NCBI GenBank assembly: GCA_027627225.1
Contig: CM051027.1
Coordinates: 44,267,618-44,331,617, forward strand
DNA from: Congeria kusceri
Taxonomy: Eukaryota; Mollusca; Bivalvia; Myida; Dreissenidae
Reading direction: 5' to 3'
Length of the DNA stretch: 64,000 bases
In this document: piece after piece, positions 46,739 through 58,130 of the stretch
Numbering within the stretch: the first letter of the stretch is position 1
How the letters are laid out: every line of letters starts with the position of its first letter
Translations under genes and position numbers: made by a program
Notes under the pieces: model-generated
Database searches by the model: none
Told to the model about the DNA's origin: nothing
The model's input: the letters and a program-made list of their open reading frames with translations, nothing else

Positions 46739-49700
46739 GTAATTAATAATTATCGTTCTTGCTTTTAATTGTGTTCGCTAATATTAATAAGCATAAGAAT
46801 TCTGCATTGACATGTTTAACTGATTTTTTCGAGGTATGTCTGTTCCTCCAAAACGGATGGTTCTCCTAATAAGTTTAAATTATTAAACATTGCTATATTG
46901 AACATATGTTCTGATGAACTTCGTTATTACACTTATTTCTTAGTTCTTTTTTTCCTACACATTTATGGTTGTTTATATTAAATCTTAGATCAAGGATGAA
47001 GTTTTTCACACAATGCAAACACATGAATACTTCTTTTTCTAGTTGTGTGATATTGTATTGTGCTTGTGATGGAGTAATGAAATGTTTTAATGGTACTCTA
47101 TATGACCACAAATTTATATTACAGTTTAACGAGCAACGTGTTTAACTTGAGTAAATTAAAATGTACTTTGAATATTTCAGCCTCTATAAAACCCAAATGA
47201 ACATGATATGTTCATCTTTTTATTCAGAATCGAGAATTGAAAGACGAAAACCTTCTAACAAGACAACGAGCAGTGATGTCTCTGTGCGACCATCTCCATG
47301 ATCCAGAGCACATTGCTGAGGCTTTAAAAGTTGGTAAGTCATGACAAATCAGCAACATTTTCATATTTCGTTTTTAATTTACGTAATTTGAAAAAACTGT
47401 AGTGATATCATGGTCTATAATAGTTCATAGAGCTTGTACTTATTAGACTGGTAAAACTTTTGTGAACATGTGAATGTTGAAATAATATTTAAGTCACATT
47501 TGAGAATTGTTTCAAATGAAATAACAGTTTTTATGCATAACATTCAGTTTAGAATGGATGTTGTGGCAATAACAAAATGACATATAAGAAGTCTAAGCAT
47601 ATTTTAACAACAAGTTAGTACACCTATGAATTTCTTCAGGCTACTGACAACTTACAACTCATTTCTTCTTGAAAGGATTGTAAATAATTTGTTATCCCAA
47701 CAAATGATTAAAGGTGATAATGCACAGATTTGTTTTATCAACCATAATGAGTTTCTATTTGAACTTCTGACAGGTATTGCAGAAAGCTTAAAGAAACTTT
47801 TGACTGACCAAGACACAACAGTACGACAGAAGTCTACAGAATGTCTTTTTGTCATTGGCTGTATGTAGACTATTGGTGTATGTTTATTTATAATACATAA
47901 CAAGGTTAATCTGTTAACAGTGATATTGATAACAACGTAATGTAATTGTTTGAACAGAAACAACAGTAAATTAAATAATGTTTTATAACATTCTGGATTT
48001 AGACTGCTTAGACTGCTTCTGTGTAGCTACAGAAGGACTCGTTGTTTTTTTATTTCAGCTCATGCCATTGGAAGGGAAGCATTCCTTGAATGTAATATAA
48101 TTCCACCAGTTGCTAAACTCTTTGATGACAAGGTTGATATTGCAAGAAAAAATGCACACAAAGCTATGGAGATGATAGCCGAAACACCACAAGGTACGTA
48201 ACTATATCTACTGCATGTAATAGGACAAGTTTGTTTTTTTAATTATTCCATGTTTGTATTTGAAATACAGAATCAAATTTATAACATTTCTCGGGCAAAT
48301 GGTTTGATTTTAAATCCAGTAGTTGGTTTGTTTTCCATGGTTGCAGGAGCTAGTGGAATTGTTGAAGCAGATTTAATTGGAACACTTGTAAGCAAATTAA
48401 AAACTGAAGTAGATGAAATAAAGGTAAGGAAAAAGTTGATTGTTAATTTTCTAAATTTACATTGTTTACATTTGTATTGTGACTATATTAACGCTCATTG
48501 CCATGCTAATTTGTTTGAAAGTTGCACAAGAAATAATTTCAGCATCAATTATACGGTGTTTTACAGCTCCTGATATTGGACACACTCCATTTTTGCATGA
48601 GAGTAGACACAACGAAAGCACTGAAGGCTGATGCCATGACGGTGTTTACATCACTTCTAAAGCACAAGGATGCCTCTATCAGAGCCAAGGCAGCCAGGGA
48701 TATCATGGACCTTAGGTTGGTTAATCAAACAGAGTGAAGGTTTTGGCAGCTTTTATCCAGCAAATGAAACATTGTTTCTGTTCAACCAGTCAGTGAATAA
48801 AATTTCATTTTTTAAGTGTTAATTTCTAATATTTATATATATTTTTTACAAAATATGCACTTGGGTAACATACAAAAATAAACATTTATTTGTAGTAAAG
48901 GATCTGTTGTACATGCAGTGTTCAGTGTGTTTCCAGTGCCAAGGTAACACTGAGTGTTCACTTGCAGTGCTCCGCTGGCGGGGAAAAACAAGGCAGTGGA
49001 GGTGAGCGCGGTGCCAGAGCTGGCGAGGCTGCTGATGGACTCCTCGCCCGATGTGAAGGCTAATGCAGCTGGAGCTCTCATGATGTAAGTTACACTGCTT
49101 GTACACAGTTCATGTAGCAGAGGCGCCCCGTCCTGTCATTCATTCTCCATGTATCATCAGGCAGTGGCATTGGCTAATCTTACTAAGAGGTCAAACACAT
49201 ATATATCTATGTATAACTTAACAAATGCCATTGAAGGCACAATGAAATGTAGTTTTTCTTGAAAATTAACCCATGTGCCTAAACACTGGGATGAGTGAAC
49301 TTCATAGATAAAGTGACAAGTGATGATTAAACTTAGCACTATCAAATGTTCATCAAATCTGATATATATTGTATCACTTCATTCAGTGAAATAAATCAAT
49401 CTCCCTGTATGTTTAAACATTTATTTTCACTGCAAAAATTATATTTATCTGACTTAGAAAGAGTATAAATCATCAGGTTAATACCTTAATGTAGGCTTAA
49501 AAGTTCTAGAAGACACCAGTGTTTGTAATATGAATAGCTGAGGGTCTAAAGTTTAAATACTTTTTCTGGTCTGATTTTTTTTAAATTCATTTTCTTGATC
49601 AAGTTTTTTAGTTTAGGTCTATTTTTCTTGAAATAGACCTATAGTCATGTATTTTTATAGTCGTGTATTTTTATTGAATTGTGCCCTTTCTTTGAATTCC

Positions 49701-52700
49701 TTTGTTTGATCAAGTTTTTCTTTTAGGTCCACTTTTCTTGAAAAATAAATGAACGTATATAGCCTTCATACTTGGTTTACTTATTCAGAATGATGAGGTG
49801 AGTGTGAAGGACACAAACTTTAACCCTCTTATGGATTTTTATTGAAAATTCATTTGTCTTGGTTAAGTTTTAAGGACCATTTTTCTTGAAAACTTCTTAA
49901 CCTATAGCATCAGACTTGGTATATTTATTCTGTATAAATGTAGCATCTGCATAGGGTGCTTTTGTTTATGTTTTTCCACCATTATAAAGATTGTTGTGAT
50001 CTCAAATTTCATTTTGAATGTAACAGACATAATCTCTATCATAATTATATTTATTGTAGAAAAATTATTCTGTCATGTCAGTGCCAAACATAAAATAAAA
50101 ATCGAACTGCACCAACTAGTCTGTTTTGTCAGTGCCAAAAATAAAATAGAGCAGTACCAAATGAAAAAATATGTTGTATATGTTCATTCATGAACTAAAT
50201 TACAGTCTTATGCTGAAATTAGTAAATTTTGTCTACAGCTTTATAATCTAATCATTAATAAATCTGATTTCCAGAATTACAATTACCACAAAAGGAAAAT
50301 ACACAGCCTTGGAAGCAAAAGCAATACCATTACTTGTCACCCTGGTAGATGACTCAAGCAGTGAAGTCCGTGCAAATGCATTGAAGGTACGCTTAACATT
50401 TACTGCAGAAAGGCCACAGGTTATTATTGAACCTTGCCAATAGCACATATAAATACACACACATAAAGCAACTTTGAAATGAAGTCGTGGTTAAATATTT
50501 AAGAATTAGCTATAATGATTATATTTTGTGTTACAGTCTCTTATTTCTGTCATCATTCAGTGACATGTATGTTCCGTGTGGTAGTTAGTTACATGTATGT
50601 CCTATGTTACAGTCAGTGACTAGAGCTGCAGCGATTTAGGTACAGCTCGATTCGATTTCAAATATTATTTACCTGGTAGTTGAATATTTCGATTTGATTC
50701 CTGTTTCCTTTTTCGCAGGCTTGCTTGCACAGAAAGCGAATGACAGTAGACTGTTCTATCAACAGCAATGATAGACAATAAATAAAATGTTTGAGGCATA
50801 TAACATGATGCAATGTTTGAGGCATATAACATGATGCAATGTTTGAGGCATATATAGTACATGATGGACATGTTATGATTACTATCCACTGGTGACGATA
50901 CTTCAAAACTAGTTCAGTATAAAAGCAAGCATGGATGATCTACAGAGTATGATCGCTTTACAATTTTACATAATAAATTGACACAAAATCCATAATTTAA
51001 ATGACCAATTTTATGACATATAATCTTAACATAAATAAGAGAACTGAATCAACATTTGTTGGTTTAGTATCAAAAATCGAATTGGGTCATAAACAATCGA
51101 TTTATCGCTGTATCGAAAGAATCGTTGCAGCTTTATCAGTGACATGTATGTTTGTGTTACAGTCTGTGACATGTATGTTTTGTATTACATTCAGTGACAT
51201 GAATGTTTTATGTTACATTCAGTGACATGTATGTTCTGTGTTACATTCAGTGACAAGTATGTTATGTGTTGCATTCAGTGACATGTATGTTCTGTGTCAT
51301 AGTCAGTGACATGTATGTTCTGTGTTACATTCAGTGACATGTATGTTCTGTATTACAGTCAGTGACATGTATGTTCTGTGGTACAGTCAGTGACATTTAT
51401 GTACTGTGTTCCATTCAGTGACATGTATGTTCTGTGTTACAGTCAGTGACATGTATGTTCTGTGTTACAGGCTCTGACATGTATGTTTTGTGTTAAGGCT
51501 TTGACATGTATGTTCTGTGGTACAGGCTCTGATGTGCATGTTCTGTGTTGCAGTCAGTGACATGTATGTTCTATGTTAGAGTCAGTGACATTTATGTTCT
51601 GTGTTACAGTCAGAGACATGTATGTCTGTGTTGCAGTCAGTGACATGTATGTTCTGTGTTACAGACTCTGACATGTATGATTTGTGGTAAGGCTTTGACA
51701 TGTATGTGTTACGTTACAGGCTCTGATGTGTATATTCTGTGTTGCAGGCTCTGACATGTATATTCTGTGTTACAGGCTCTGACATGTATGTTCTTTGTTT
51801 CAGACTCTGACATGTATGTTCTCTGTTTCAGGCTCTGACATGTATGTTCTGTGTTACAGGCTCTGACATGTATGTTCTATATTACAGGCTCCGACATGCA
51901 TGTTCTCTGTTTCAGGCTCTGACATGTATGTTCTCTGTTTCCGGCTCTGACATGTATGTTCTATATTACAGGCTCTGACATGCATGTTGTGTGTTGCAGG
52001 CTTGGACATGTATATTCTGTGTTACAGGCTCTGATATGTATGTTCTCTGTTTCAGGCTCGGATATGTTTGTTCTGTGTTACAGGCTCTGAGGTGTATGTT
52101 GTGCTTTACAGGGACTGACCTGTATGTTCTGTGTTACAGGCTCTGACATGTATATTCGAACATGTATGTTCTACATTACAGGCTCTGACATTTATGTTCT
52201 GTGTTGCAGGCTCTAACATGTATGTTCTATGTTTCCGGCTCTGACATGTATGTTCTGTGTTACAGGCTCTGAAATGTATGTTCTCTGTTTCAGGCTCGGA
52301 CATGTATGTTCTGTGTCAAAGGCTCTGAGGTGTATGTTCTGTGTTACAGGTTCTGACCTGTATGTTCTATATTACAGGTTCTGATATGTATGTTCTATGT
52401 TACAGGTTCTGACATGTATATTCTGTGTTACAGGCTCTGACATCTATGTTCAGTGTTACAGACTCTGACATGTATGTTCTGTGTTACAGGCTCTGACATG
52501 TATATTCTGTGTTACAGGCTCTGACATCTATGTTCTGTGTTACAGGCTCTGAAGTGTATGTTCTGTGTTAAAGGCTATGAGGTGTCTGTTCTGTGTTACA
52601 GGCTCTGACATGTATGTTCTATGTTACAGGTTCTGACATGTATATTCTGTGTTACAGGCTCTGACATCTATGTTCTGTGTTACAGACTCTGACATGTATG

Positions 52701-55700
52701 TTCTCTGTTTCAGGCTCTGACATGTATGTTCTGTGTTACAGGCTCTGACATGTATGTTCTATATTACAGGCTCCGACATGCATGTTCTCTGTTTCAGGCT
52801 CTGACATGTATGTTCTCTGTTTCCGGCTCTGACATGTATGTTCTATATTACAGGCTCTGACATGCATGTTGTGTGTTGCAGGCTTGGACATGTATATTCT
52901 GTGTTACAGGCTCTGATATGTATGTTCTCTGTTTCAGGCTCGGATATGTTTGTTCTGTGTTACAGGCTCTGAGGTGTATGTTGTGCTTTACAGGGACTGA
53001 CCTGTATGTTCTGTGTTACAGGCTCTGACATGTATATTCGAACATGTATGTTCTACATTACAGGCTCTGACATTTATGTTCTGTGTTGCAGGCTCTAACA
53101 TGTATGTTCTGTGTTTCCGGCTCTGACATGTATGTTCTGTGTTACAGGCTCTGATATGTATGTTCTCTGTTTCAGGCCCGGACATGTATGTTCTGTGTCA
53201 AAGGCTCTGAGGTGTATGTTCTGTGTTACAGGTTCTGACCTGTATGTTCTATATTACAGGTTCTGATATGTATGTTCTATGTTACAGGTTCTGACATGTA
53301 TATTCTGTGTTACAGGCTCTGACATCTATGTTCAGTGTTACAGACTCTGACATGTATGTTCTGTGTTACAGGCTCTGACATGTATATTCTGTGTTACAGG
53401 CTCTGACATCTATGTTCTGTGTTACAGGCTCTGAAGTGTATGTTCTGTGTTAAAGGCTATGAGGTGTCTGTTCTGTGTTACAGGCTCTGACATGTATGTT
53501 CTATGTTACAGGTTCTGACATGTATATTCTGTGTTACAGGCTCTGACATCTATGTTCTGTGTTACAGACTCTGACATGTATGTTCTGTGTTACAGGCTCT
53601 GACATGTATGTTCTATGTTACAGACTCTGACACGTATGTTCTATGTTACAGGCTCTGACATGTATGTTCTATATTACAGACTCGGACATGTATGTTCTGT
53701 GTTAAAGGCTCTGAGGTGTATGTTCTCTGTTTCAGGTTCTGACCTGTATGTTCTATATTACAGGTTCTGATATGTATGTTCTATATTACAGGCTCTGAAG
53801 TGTATGTTCTGTGTTAAAGGCTATGGGGTGTATGTTCTGTGTTAAAGGCTATGAGGTGTATGTTCTGTGTTAAAGGCTATGAGGTGTATGTTCTGTGTTA
53901 CAGACTCTGACATGAATGTTCTATGTTACAGACTCTGACATGTATGTTCTCTGTTAGAGGCTCTGATGTGTATGTTCTGTGTTACAGGCTCTGACATATA
54001 TGTTCTGTGTTACAGGCTCTGACATGTATGTTCTGTGTTACAGGCTCTTACATGTGTGTTCTATGTTACAGGTTCTGACATGTATGTTCTATGTTACAGA
54101 CTCTGACATGTATGTTCTGTATCATATTCAGTGACATGTATGTTCTGTATTACAGTCAGTGACATGTATGTTCTGTGGTACAGTCAGTGACATTTATGTA
54201 CTGTGTTCCATTCAGTGACATGTATGTTCTGTGTTACAGTCAGTGACATGTATGTTCTGTGTTACAGGGTCTGACATCTATGTTTTGTGTTAAGGCTTTG
54301 ACATGTATGTTCTGTGGTACAGGCTCTGATGTGTATGTTCTGTGTTGCAGTCAGTGACATGTATGTTCTTTGTTAGAGTCAGTAACATTTATGTTCTGTG
54401 TTACAGTCAGAGACATGTATGTCTGTGTTGCAGTCAGTGACATATATGTTCTGTGTTACAGACTCTGACATGTATGATTTGTGGTAAGGCTTTGACATGT
54501 ATGTGTTATGTTACAGGCTCTGATGTGTATGTTCTGTGTTGCAGGCTCTGACATGTATATTCTGTGTTACAGGCTCTGACATGTATGTTCTTTGTTTCAG
54601 ACTCTGACATGTATGTTCTCTGTTTCAGGCTCTGACATGTATGTTCTGTGTTACAGGCTCTGAAATGTATGTTCTATATTACAGGCTCCGACATGCATGT
54701 TCTCTGTTTCAGGCTCGGACATGTATGTTCTCTGTTTCCGGCTCTGACATGTATGTTCTATATTACAGGCTCTGACATGTATGTTCTCTGTTTCAGGCTC
54801 GGATATGTTTGTTCTGTGTTACAGGCTCTGAGTTGTATGTTGTGCTTTACAGGGACTGACCTGTATGTTCTGTGTTACAGGCTCTGACATGTATATTCGA
54901 ACATGTATGTTCTACATTACAGGCTCTGACATGTATGTTCTGTGTTGCAGGCTCTAACATGTATGTTCTGTGTTTCAGGCTCTGACATGTATGTTCTGTG
55001 TTACAGGCTCTGATATGTATGTTCTCTGTTTCAGGCTCAGACATGTATGTTCTGTGTTAAAGGCTCTGAGGTGTATGTTCTGTGTTACAGGCTCTGACAT
55101 GTATGTTCTATGTTACAGGTTCTGACATGTATATTATGTGTTACAGGCTCTGACATCTATGTTCTGTGTTACAGACTCTGACATGTATGTTCTGTGTTAC
55201 AGGCTCTGACACGTATGTTCTATGTTACAGACTCTGACACATATGTTCTATGTTACAGGCTCTGACATGTATGTTCTATATTACAGACTCGGACATGTAT
55301 GTTCTGTGTTAAAGGCTCTGAGGTGTATGTTCTGTGTTACAGATTCTGACCTGTATGTTCTATATTACAGGTTCTGATATGTATGTTCTATATTACAGGC
55401 TCTGAAGTGTATGTTCTGTGTTAAAGGCTATGAGGTGTATGTTCTGTGTTACAGACTCTGACATGTATGTTCTGTGTTACAGACTCTGACATGTATGTTC
55501 TATGTTACAGACTCTGACATGTATGTTCTCTGTTAGAGGCTCTGATGTGTATGTTCTGTGTTACAGGCTCTGACATATATGTTCTGTGTTACAGGCTCTG
55601 ACATGTATGTTCTGTGTTACAGGCTCTTACATGTGTGTTCTATGTTACAGGCTCTGACATGTATGTTCTATGTTACAGACTCTGACATGTATGTTCTGTG

Positions 55701-56792
55701 TTATAGGCTCTGACATGTATGTTCTATGTGACAGGCTCTGATGTGTGTATTGTGTGTTACAGGCTCTGGCATGTATGTTCTGTGTTACAGGCTGTGATGT
55801 GTGTGTTCTATGTTACAGGCTCTGACATATATGTACTATGTTACAGGCTCTGACATGTATGTTCTTTGTTTGAGGTTCTTACATGTTTGTTCTGTGTTAC
55901 AGGCTCTGATACGTATGTTCTCTGTTTCAGGCTCGGACATGTATGTTGTGTGTTAAAGGCTCTGAGGTGTATGTTCTGTGTTATTGGCTCTGACATGTAT
56001 TTTCTATGTTACAGGCTCTGATATGTATGTTCTATGTTACAGGCTCTGACATGTATGTTCTGTGTTACAGGCTCTGACATGTATTTTCTATGTTACAGGC
56101 TCTGATTTGTGTGTTGTGTGTTACAGGCTCTGACATGTATGTTCTGTGTTACAGGCTCTGACATGTAGTATGTTGTGTGTTACAGGCTCTGATATGTATG
56201 TTCTGTGTTACAGGCTCTGATGTGTATGTTCTGTGTTACAGGCTCTGACATGTATGTTCTGTGTTACAGGCTGTTATGTGTGTGCTCTATGTTACAGGCT
56301 CTGACATGTCTGTTCTGTGTTACAGGTTCTGACATGTATGTTCTATGTTACAGGCTCTGACATATATATGTTATGTTACAGGCTCTGACATGTATGTTCT
56401 TTATTACAGGCTCTGACATGTATGTTCTATGTTACAGGCTTTGATGTGTATGTTCTGTGTTACAGGCTCTGACGTGCCTCTCAGAGGCTCCAGAAGGTCG
56501 GAGAACATTGCTGGAACATGTGGACAAGGTAATAACAAAATGACCTTAAATATATAACTTACGAAGAACGCAACTTGTCACATTTAGTAATTTTAAATGA
56601 TTTTGATTACTTTTATTTTCCACCCTTGTCCTTTAACATTCTAACATGATGTGCTATGCAGCTTGTCCAAAGTTAGTCCCACAAATGTGTATGGTTGGGT
56701 TATTTCAGATCAAAGTACATCAGAAAGACCCGATCCCTGCCGTGGCCCGTGCAGCTGACATCGCAGTGAAGGTCATTGAGTGGAAGCCATAG
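46646..56792 (+). CDS. RSPH14: Radial spoke head 14 homolog (ten-exon gene)
   Basis: RSPH14 (formerly RTDR1) is an armadillo-repeat protein of axonemal radial spokes in motile cilia and flagella. The ten exons sum to 1023 nt, 340 residues plus stop, close to the ~348 of the vertebrate protein. The start (MALTVLSAKYPPQIDPSKTH, then LAYGERALPRL) matches the family N-terminus, with the conserved PP-IDP motif. Armadillo-type helices follow throughout: LLTRQRAVMSLCDHLHDPEH, SLKKLLTDQDTTVRQKSTE, PPVAKLFDDKVDIARKNAHK, TSLLKHKDASIRAKAARDI, LARLLMDSSPDVKANAAGAL, PLLVTLVDDSSSEVRANALK. The C-terminus is AADIAVKVIEWKP. All introns are GT-AG and all phases agree. No frameshift or stop was found, so the gene looks intact. 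Intron 8 is filled by a 28-bp minisatellite derived from its own 3' splice site, and the last two exons are duplicated downstream. Confidence 0.95.
47228..47333 (+). CDS. RSPH14: RSPH14 exon 2
   Basis: Acceptor tattcag, donor gtaagt, ends in phase 1. It encodes NRELKDENLLTRQRAVMSLC and DHLHDPEHIAEALKV, the first armadillo-type unit. Confidence 0.93.
47774..47860 (+). CDS. RSPH14: RSPH14 exon 3
   Basis: Acceptor tctgacag, donor gtatgt, 87 nt, phase 1 to phase 1. It encodes GIAESLKKLLTDQDTTVRQK and STECLFVIG. Confidence 0.93.
48059..48193 (+). CDS. RSPH14: RSPH14 exon 4
   Basis: Acceptor atttcag, donor gtacgt, 135 nt, phase 1 to phase 1. It encodes SHAIGREAFLECNIIPPVAK and LFDDKVDIARKNAHKAMEMI. 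The S-H-x-x-G-R-x-A-F-L-E block is conserved in the family. Confidence 0.94.
48347..48423 (+). CDS. RSPH14: RSPH14 exon 5
   Basis: Acceptor gttgcag, donor gtaagg, 77 nt, ends in phase 0. It encodes GASGIVEADLIGTLVSKLKT and EVDEIK. Confidence 0.92.
48567..48715 (+). CDS. RSPH14: RSPH14 exon 6
   Basis: Acceptor tttacag, donor gttggt (non-optimal but GT), 149 nt, ends in phase 2. It encodes LLILDTLHFCMRVDTTKALK and DAMTVFTSLLKHKDASIRAK. Confidence 0.92.
48968..49084 (+). CDS. RSPH14: RSPH14 exon 7
   Basis: Acceptor cttgcag, donor gtaagt, 117 nt, ends in phase 2. It encodes APLAGKNKAVEVSAVPELAR and LLMDSSPDVKANAAGALM. It is GC-rich compared with its surroundings. Confidence 0.93.
49085..50274 (+). 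other. RSPH14: RSPH14 intron 7
   Basis: Introns 1-7 run 46739-47227, 47334-47773, 47861-48058, 48194-48346, 48424-48566, 48716-48967 and this one of 1.19 kb. It contains loosely repeated phrases ('ttttaggtctatttttcttg', 'ttttaggtccacttttcttg', 'ttaaggaccatttttcttg') at about 49613, 49724 and 49870, but no coding sequence. Confidence 0.7.
50275..50386 (+). CDS. RSPH14: RSPH14 exon 8
   Basis: Acceptor tttccag, donor gtacgc, 112 nt, ends in phase 0. It encodes ITITTKGKYTALEAKAIPLL and VTLVDDSSSEVRANALK. Intron 8 after it is about 6.1 kb, far longer than the other introns. Confidence 0.93.
50621..51135. mobile_element. hAT-type MITE inserted in the intron 8 array
   Basis: The ends are imperfectly inverted: left TAGAGCTGCAGCGATTTA, right complement TAAAGCTGCAACGATTC. 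Both flanks are TCAGTGAC (50613-50620 and 51136-51143), an exact 8-bp direct repeat of hAT size. Because TCAGTGAC is also part of the host array unit, the duplication could partly reflect that. The GCTGCAACGATT-type end is common in hAT MITEs. Inside, three copies of a ~26-bp unit ('gtttgaggcatataacatga') lie at 50790-50855. No coding frame. Confidence 0.75.
52106..53640. repeat. 882-bp higher-order repeat within the minisatellite
   Basis: The same succession of unit variants, including 'gcgctttacagggactgacc'-like and the 42-bp unit with 'tatattcgaacatg', starts at about 52106 and again at 52988. The spacing of 882 equals 31 units of 28 plus the extra 14 bp of the 42-bp unit. Related blocks occur at 54847 and 59669. 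Confidence 0.8.
56466..56528 (+). CDS. RSPH14: RSPH14 exon 9 (first copy)
   Basis: Acceptor tgtgttacag, donor gtaata, 63 nt in phase 0: ALTCLSEAPEGRRTLLEHVD, then K. The acceptor and first eight exon bases (GCTCTGAC) are the last unit of the 28-bp intronic array. Confidence 0.93.
56709..56792 (+). CDS. RSPH14: RSPH14 exon 10 (first copy), stop TAG
   Basis: Acceptor tatttcag; 27 codons and TAG: IKVHQKDPIPAVARAADIAV, then KVIEWKP. The ending matches the conserved C-terminus of the family (I-x-V-I-E-x-K-P). Confidence 0.94.
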   Translation: MKVHQKDPIPAVARAADIAVKVIEWKP

Positions 56793-57005
56793 GTCACTGA
56801 CATGTGCAGTTTATACCATTAGTATTTAATCCATTACACAAAGAAGACATCTAAGAAGCAAGACATTTTATGACTTATTTGTTTTATTATATTTTCGTGA
56901 TTTGTATTATTTTATTTTGAAAAGTAATTTATGTATTGTTTTCTGTGTGTATGTTTTATTATTGATGGTTAAGTCTCTGTGATATGCTATACACATTTTG
57001 TTATG

Positions 57006-57011
57006 AATAAA
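57006..57011 (+). terminator. RSPH14: RSPH14 polyadenylation signal
   Basis: AATAAA 214 bp after the stop codon, followed by T/GT-rich DNA ('tatatgttgttgattattgtg') as expected of a cleavage region. Confidence 0.65.
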
Positions 57012-57255
57012 TGTACTCTCTATATGTTGTTGATTATTGTGTTCAGCAAAATTTGTCAGACTTTCTTAAATTCACTACTTTCCAATAATTAATTGAAGTA
57101 CTGACCTTGGCTTTCTAAACTACTTATTATATTAAGTGTGAGGATAACTAGTTTAAACTTTGAAATAACATTTGAAGAACCTCCCGTAACAATGTTAACA
57201 TAATGCTGAAATGACACAGGGCTTTGCTTGTTGCTAGATAGTGGAAAAAATAGAC

Positions 57256-57283
57256 ATATATATATATATATATATATATAATA
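57256..57283. repeat. (AT)n microsatellite
   Basis: About 14 AT units. The copy 2 equivalent (62470-62497) is 2 bp different in length, the only indel noted in the flanks of the duplication. Confidence 0.9.
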
Positions 57284-57704
57284 GAGAGTTACTGGGTGCA
57301 TGTTGTGGGTGTTATTGGGGTTCTAGAGAGACTACATACAGTATAACGAGTTCTGATATTTCTGCTGATAGTTTCTTCAGTTTCATACATGATATATGGA
57401 TGCTGCTTCCATATTTTATAAGGTTCCCTTTTTTAACAAAAGTACTGCTTCCTCTGTAGTGAGCATGCTCCAAGAAGCATTTTAACGTATGCAATTCAAC
57501 TGGATAACTGATGGTATTGGTACTAGTAAAGCCGTCTCTATTTAAACAAGAGCTGTTTGTAAAACAGTTAAGCCTCTCTTGGTTAAAAGCAATCTTTAAA
57601 ATATCAAGTTTGGTGAAGATCGGATGAAGAGAGTGGAAACTGCTAAAAATAACCGCTGTTCCTTGGGCAAGTTGGTTGATCATCAAACTGGGCGAAGATG
57701 TTAC

Positions 57705-58115
57705 ACTTTCGCATCGTGGTTTCGCAACCTCGCATCGTGATTTCGCTCCGTCGTGTCGTGTTCTACGCTTGTAATCGGATTATCCAAAGGTCGAGAGTGC
57801 GATTCGCGAGAATACGATGCAAAATTGCGATAATCACGTGACGATGCAAAATTGCGAAAAAACGATGCGAAATTGCGAGAATACGATGCGAGATCACGAT
57901 ATTAATTTCGCAACCTCGCAACGTGTTTTCGCATTCTCGACCTTTGGATATATAAGGGCGAAAACACGATGCGAGGGCGCGAGATTACGATTCGAGATCG
58001 CGATATTAATTTCGCGATCTCGCATCGTAATCTCGCAACATCGCATCGTGATTTCGCTACTTCGTATCGTGTTCTCGCGTTCTCGCGCTTGTAATGCAAA
58101 GCTCGAAAATGGAAA
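57705..58115. repeat. CpG-dense array of TCGCATCGTGATTTCGC-like units in both orientations
   Basis: Units of about 17 bp (TCGCATCGTGATTTCGC and inverse GCGAAAT..CGATGCGAG) alternate in direction over 400 bp in an otherwise AT-rich, CpG-poor region. A longer inverted pair, TATCCAAAGGTCGAGA (57781-57796) and its inverse (57935-57950), brackets one half. Frames of 87-101 residues on both strands follow from the repeat and are not credible genes. Confidence 0.8.
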
Positions 58116-58130
58116 ACAATGAGTGGCTCT

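Larger units (their letters stand above)
50531..56465 (+). repeat. 28-bp minisatellite in RSPH14 intron 8, built from the exon 9 splice acceptor
   Basis: The unit is 28 bp: TGTTCTGTGTTACAG then GCTCTGACATGTA. Left-hand units mostly have TCAGTGAC after TTACAG; right-hand units mostly have GCTCTGAC, the sequence that starts exon 9. About 190 units lie between 51136 and 56465, and a few degenerate ones lie left of the MITE. Variants include CTGTTTCAG, TATATTACAG, TGTTAAAG and a 42-bp unit with 'tatattcgaacatgtat'. Higher-order repeats are evident: about 882 bp (52106 and 52988) and about 2.8 kb (51391 and 54188). Open frames on both strands across it are products of periodicity without stops, not genes. 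Confidence 0.95.

Noticed and set aside
52106..55044. 65-79 residue frames repeated across the array (RACNTEHTCQS-like, and the + strand frame at 54648)
   Set aside because: They arise because some phases of the 28-bp unit lack stops; no domain, no start context, and both strands are open.
51136..56465. CRISPR-like regular direct repeats
   Set aside because: The 28-bp periodicity has no unique spacers, lies in a eukaryotic intron and matches the adjacent splice acceptor; it is a minisatellite.
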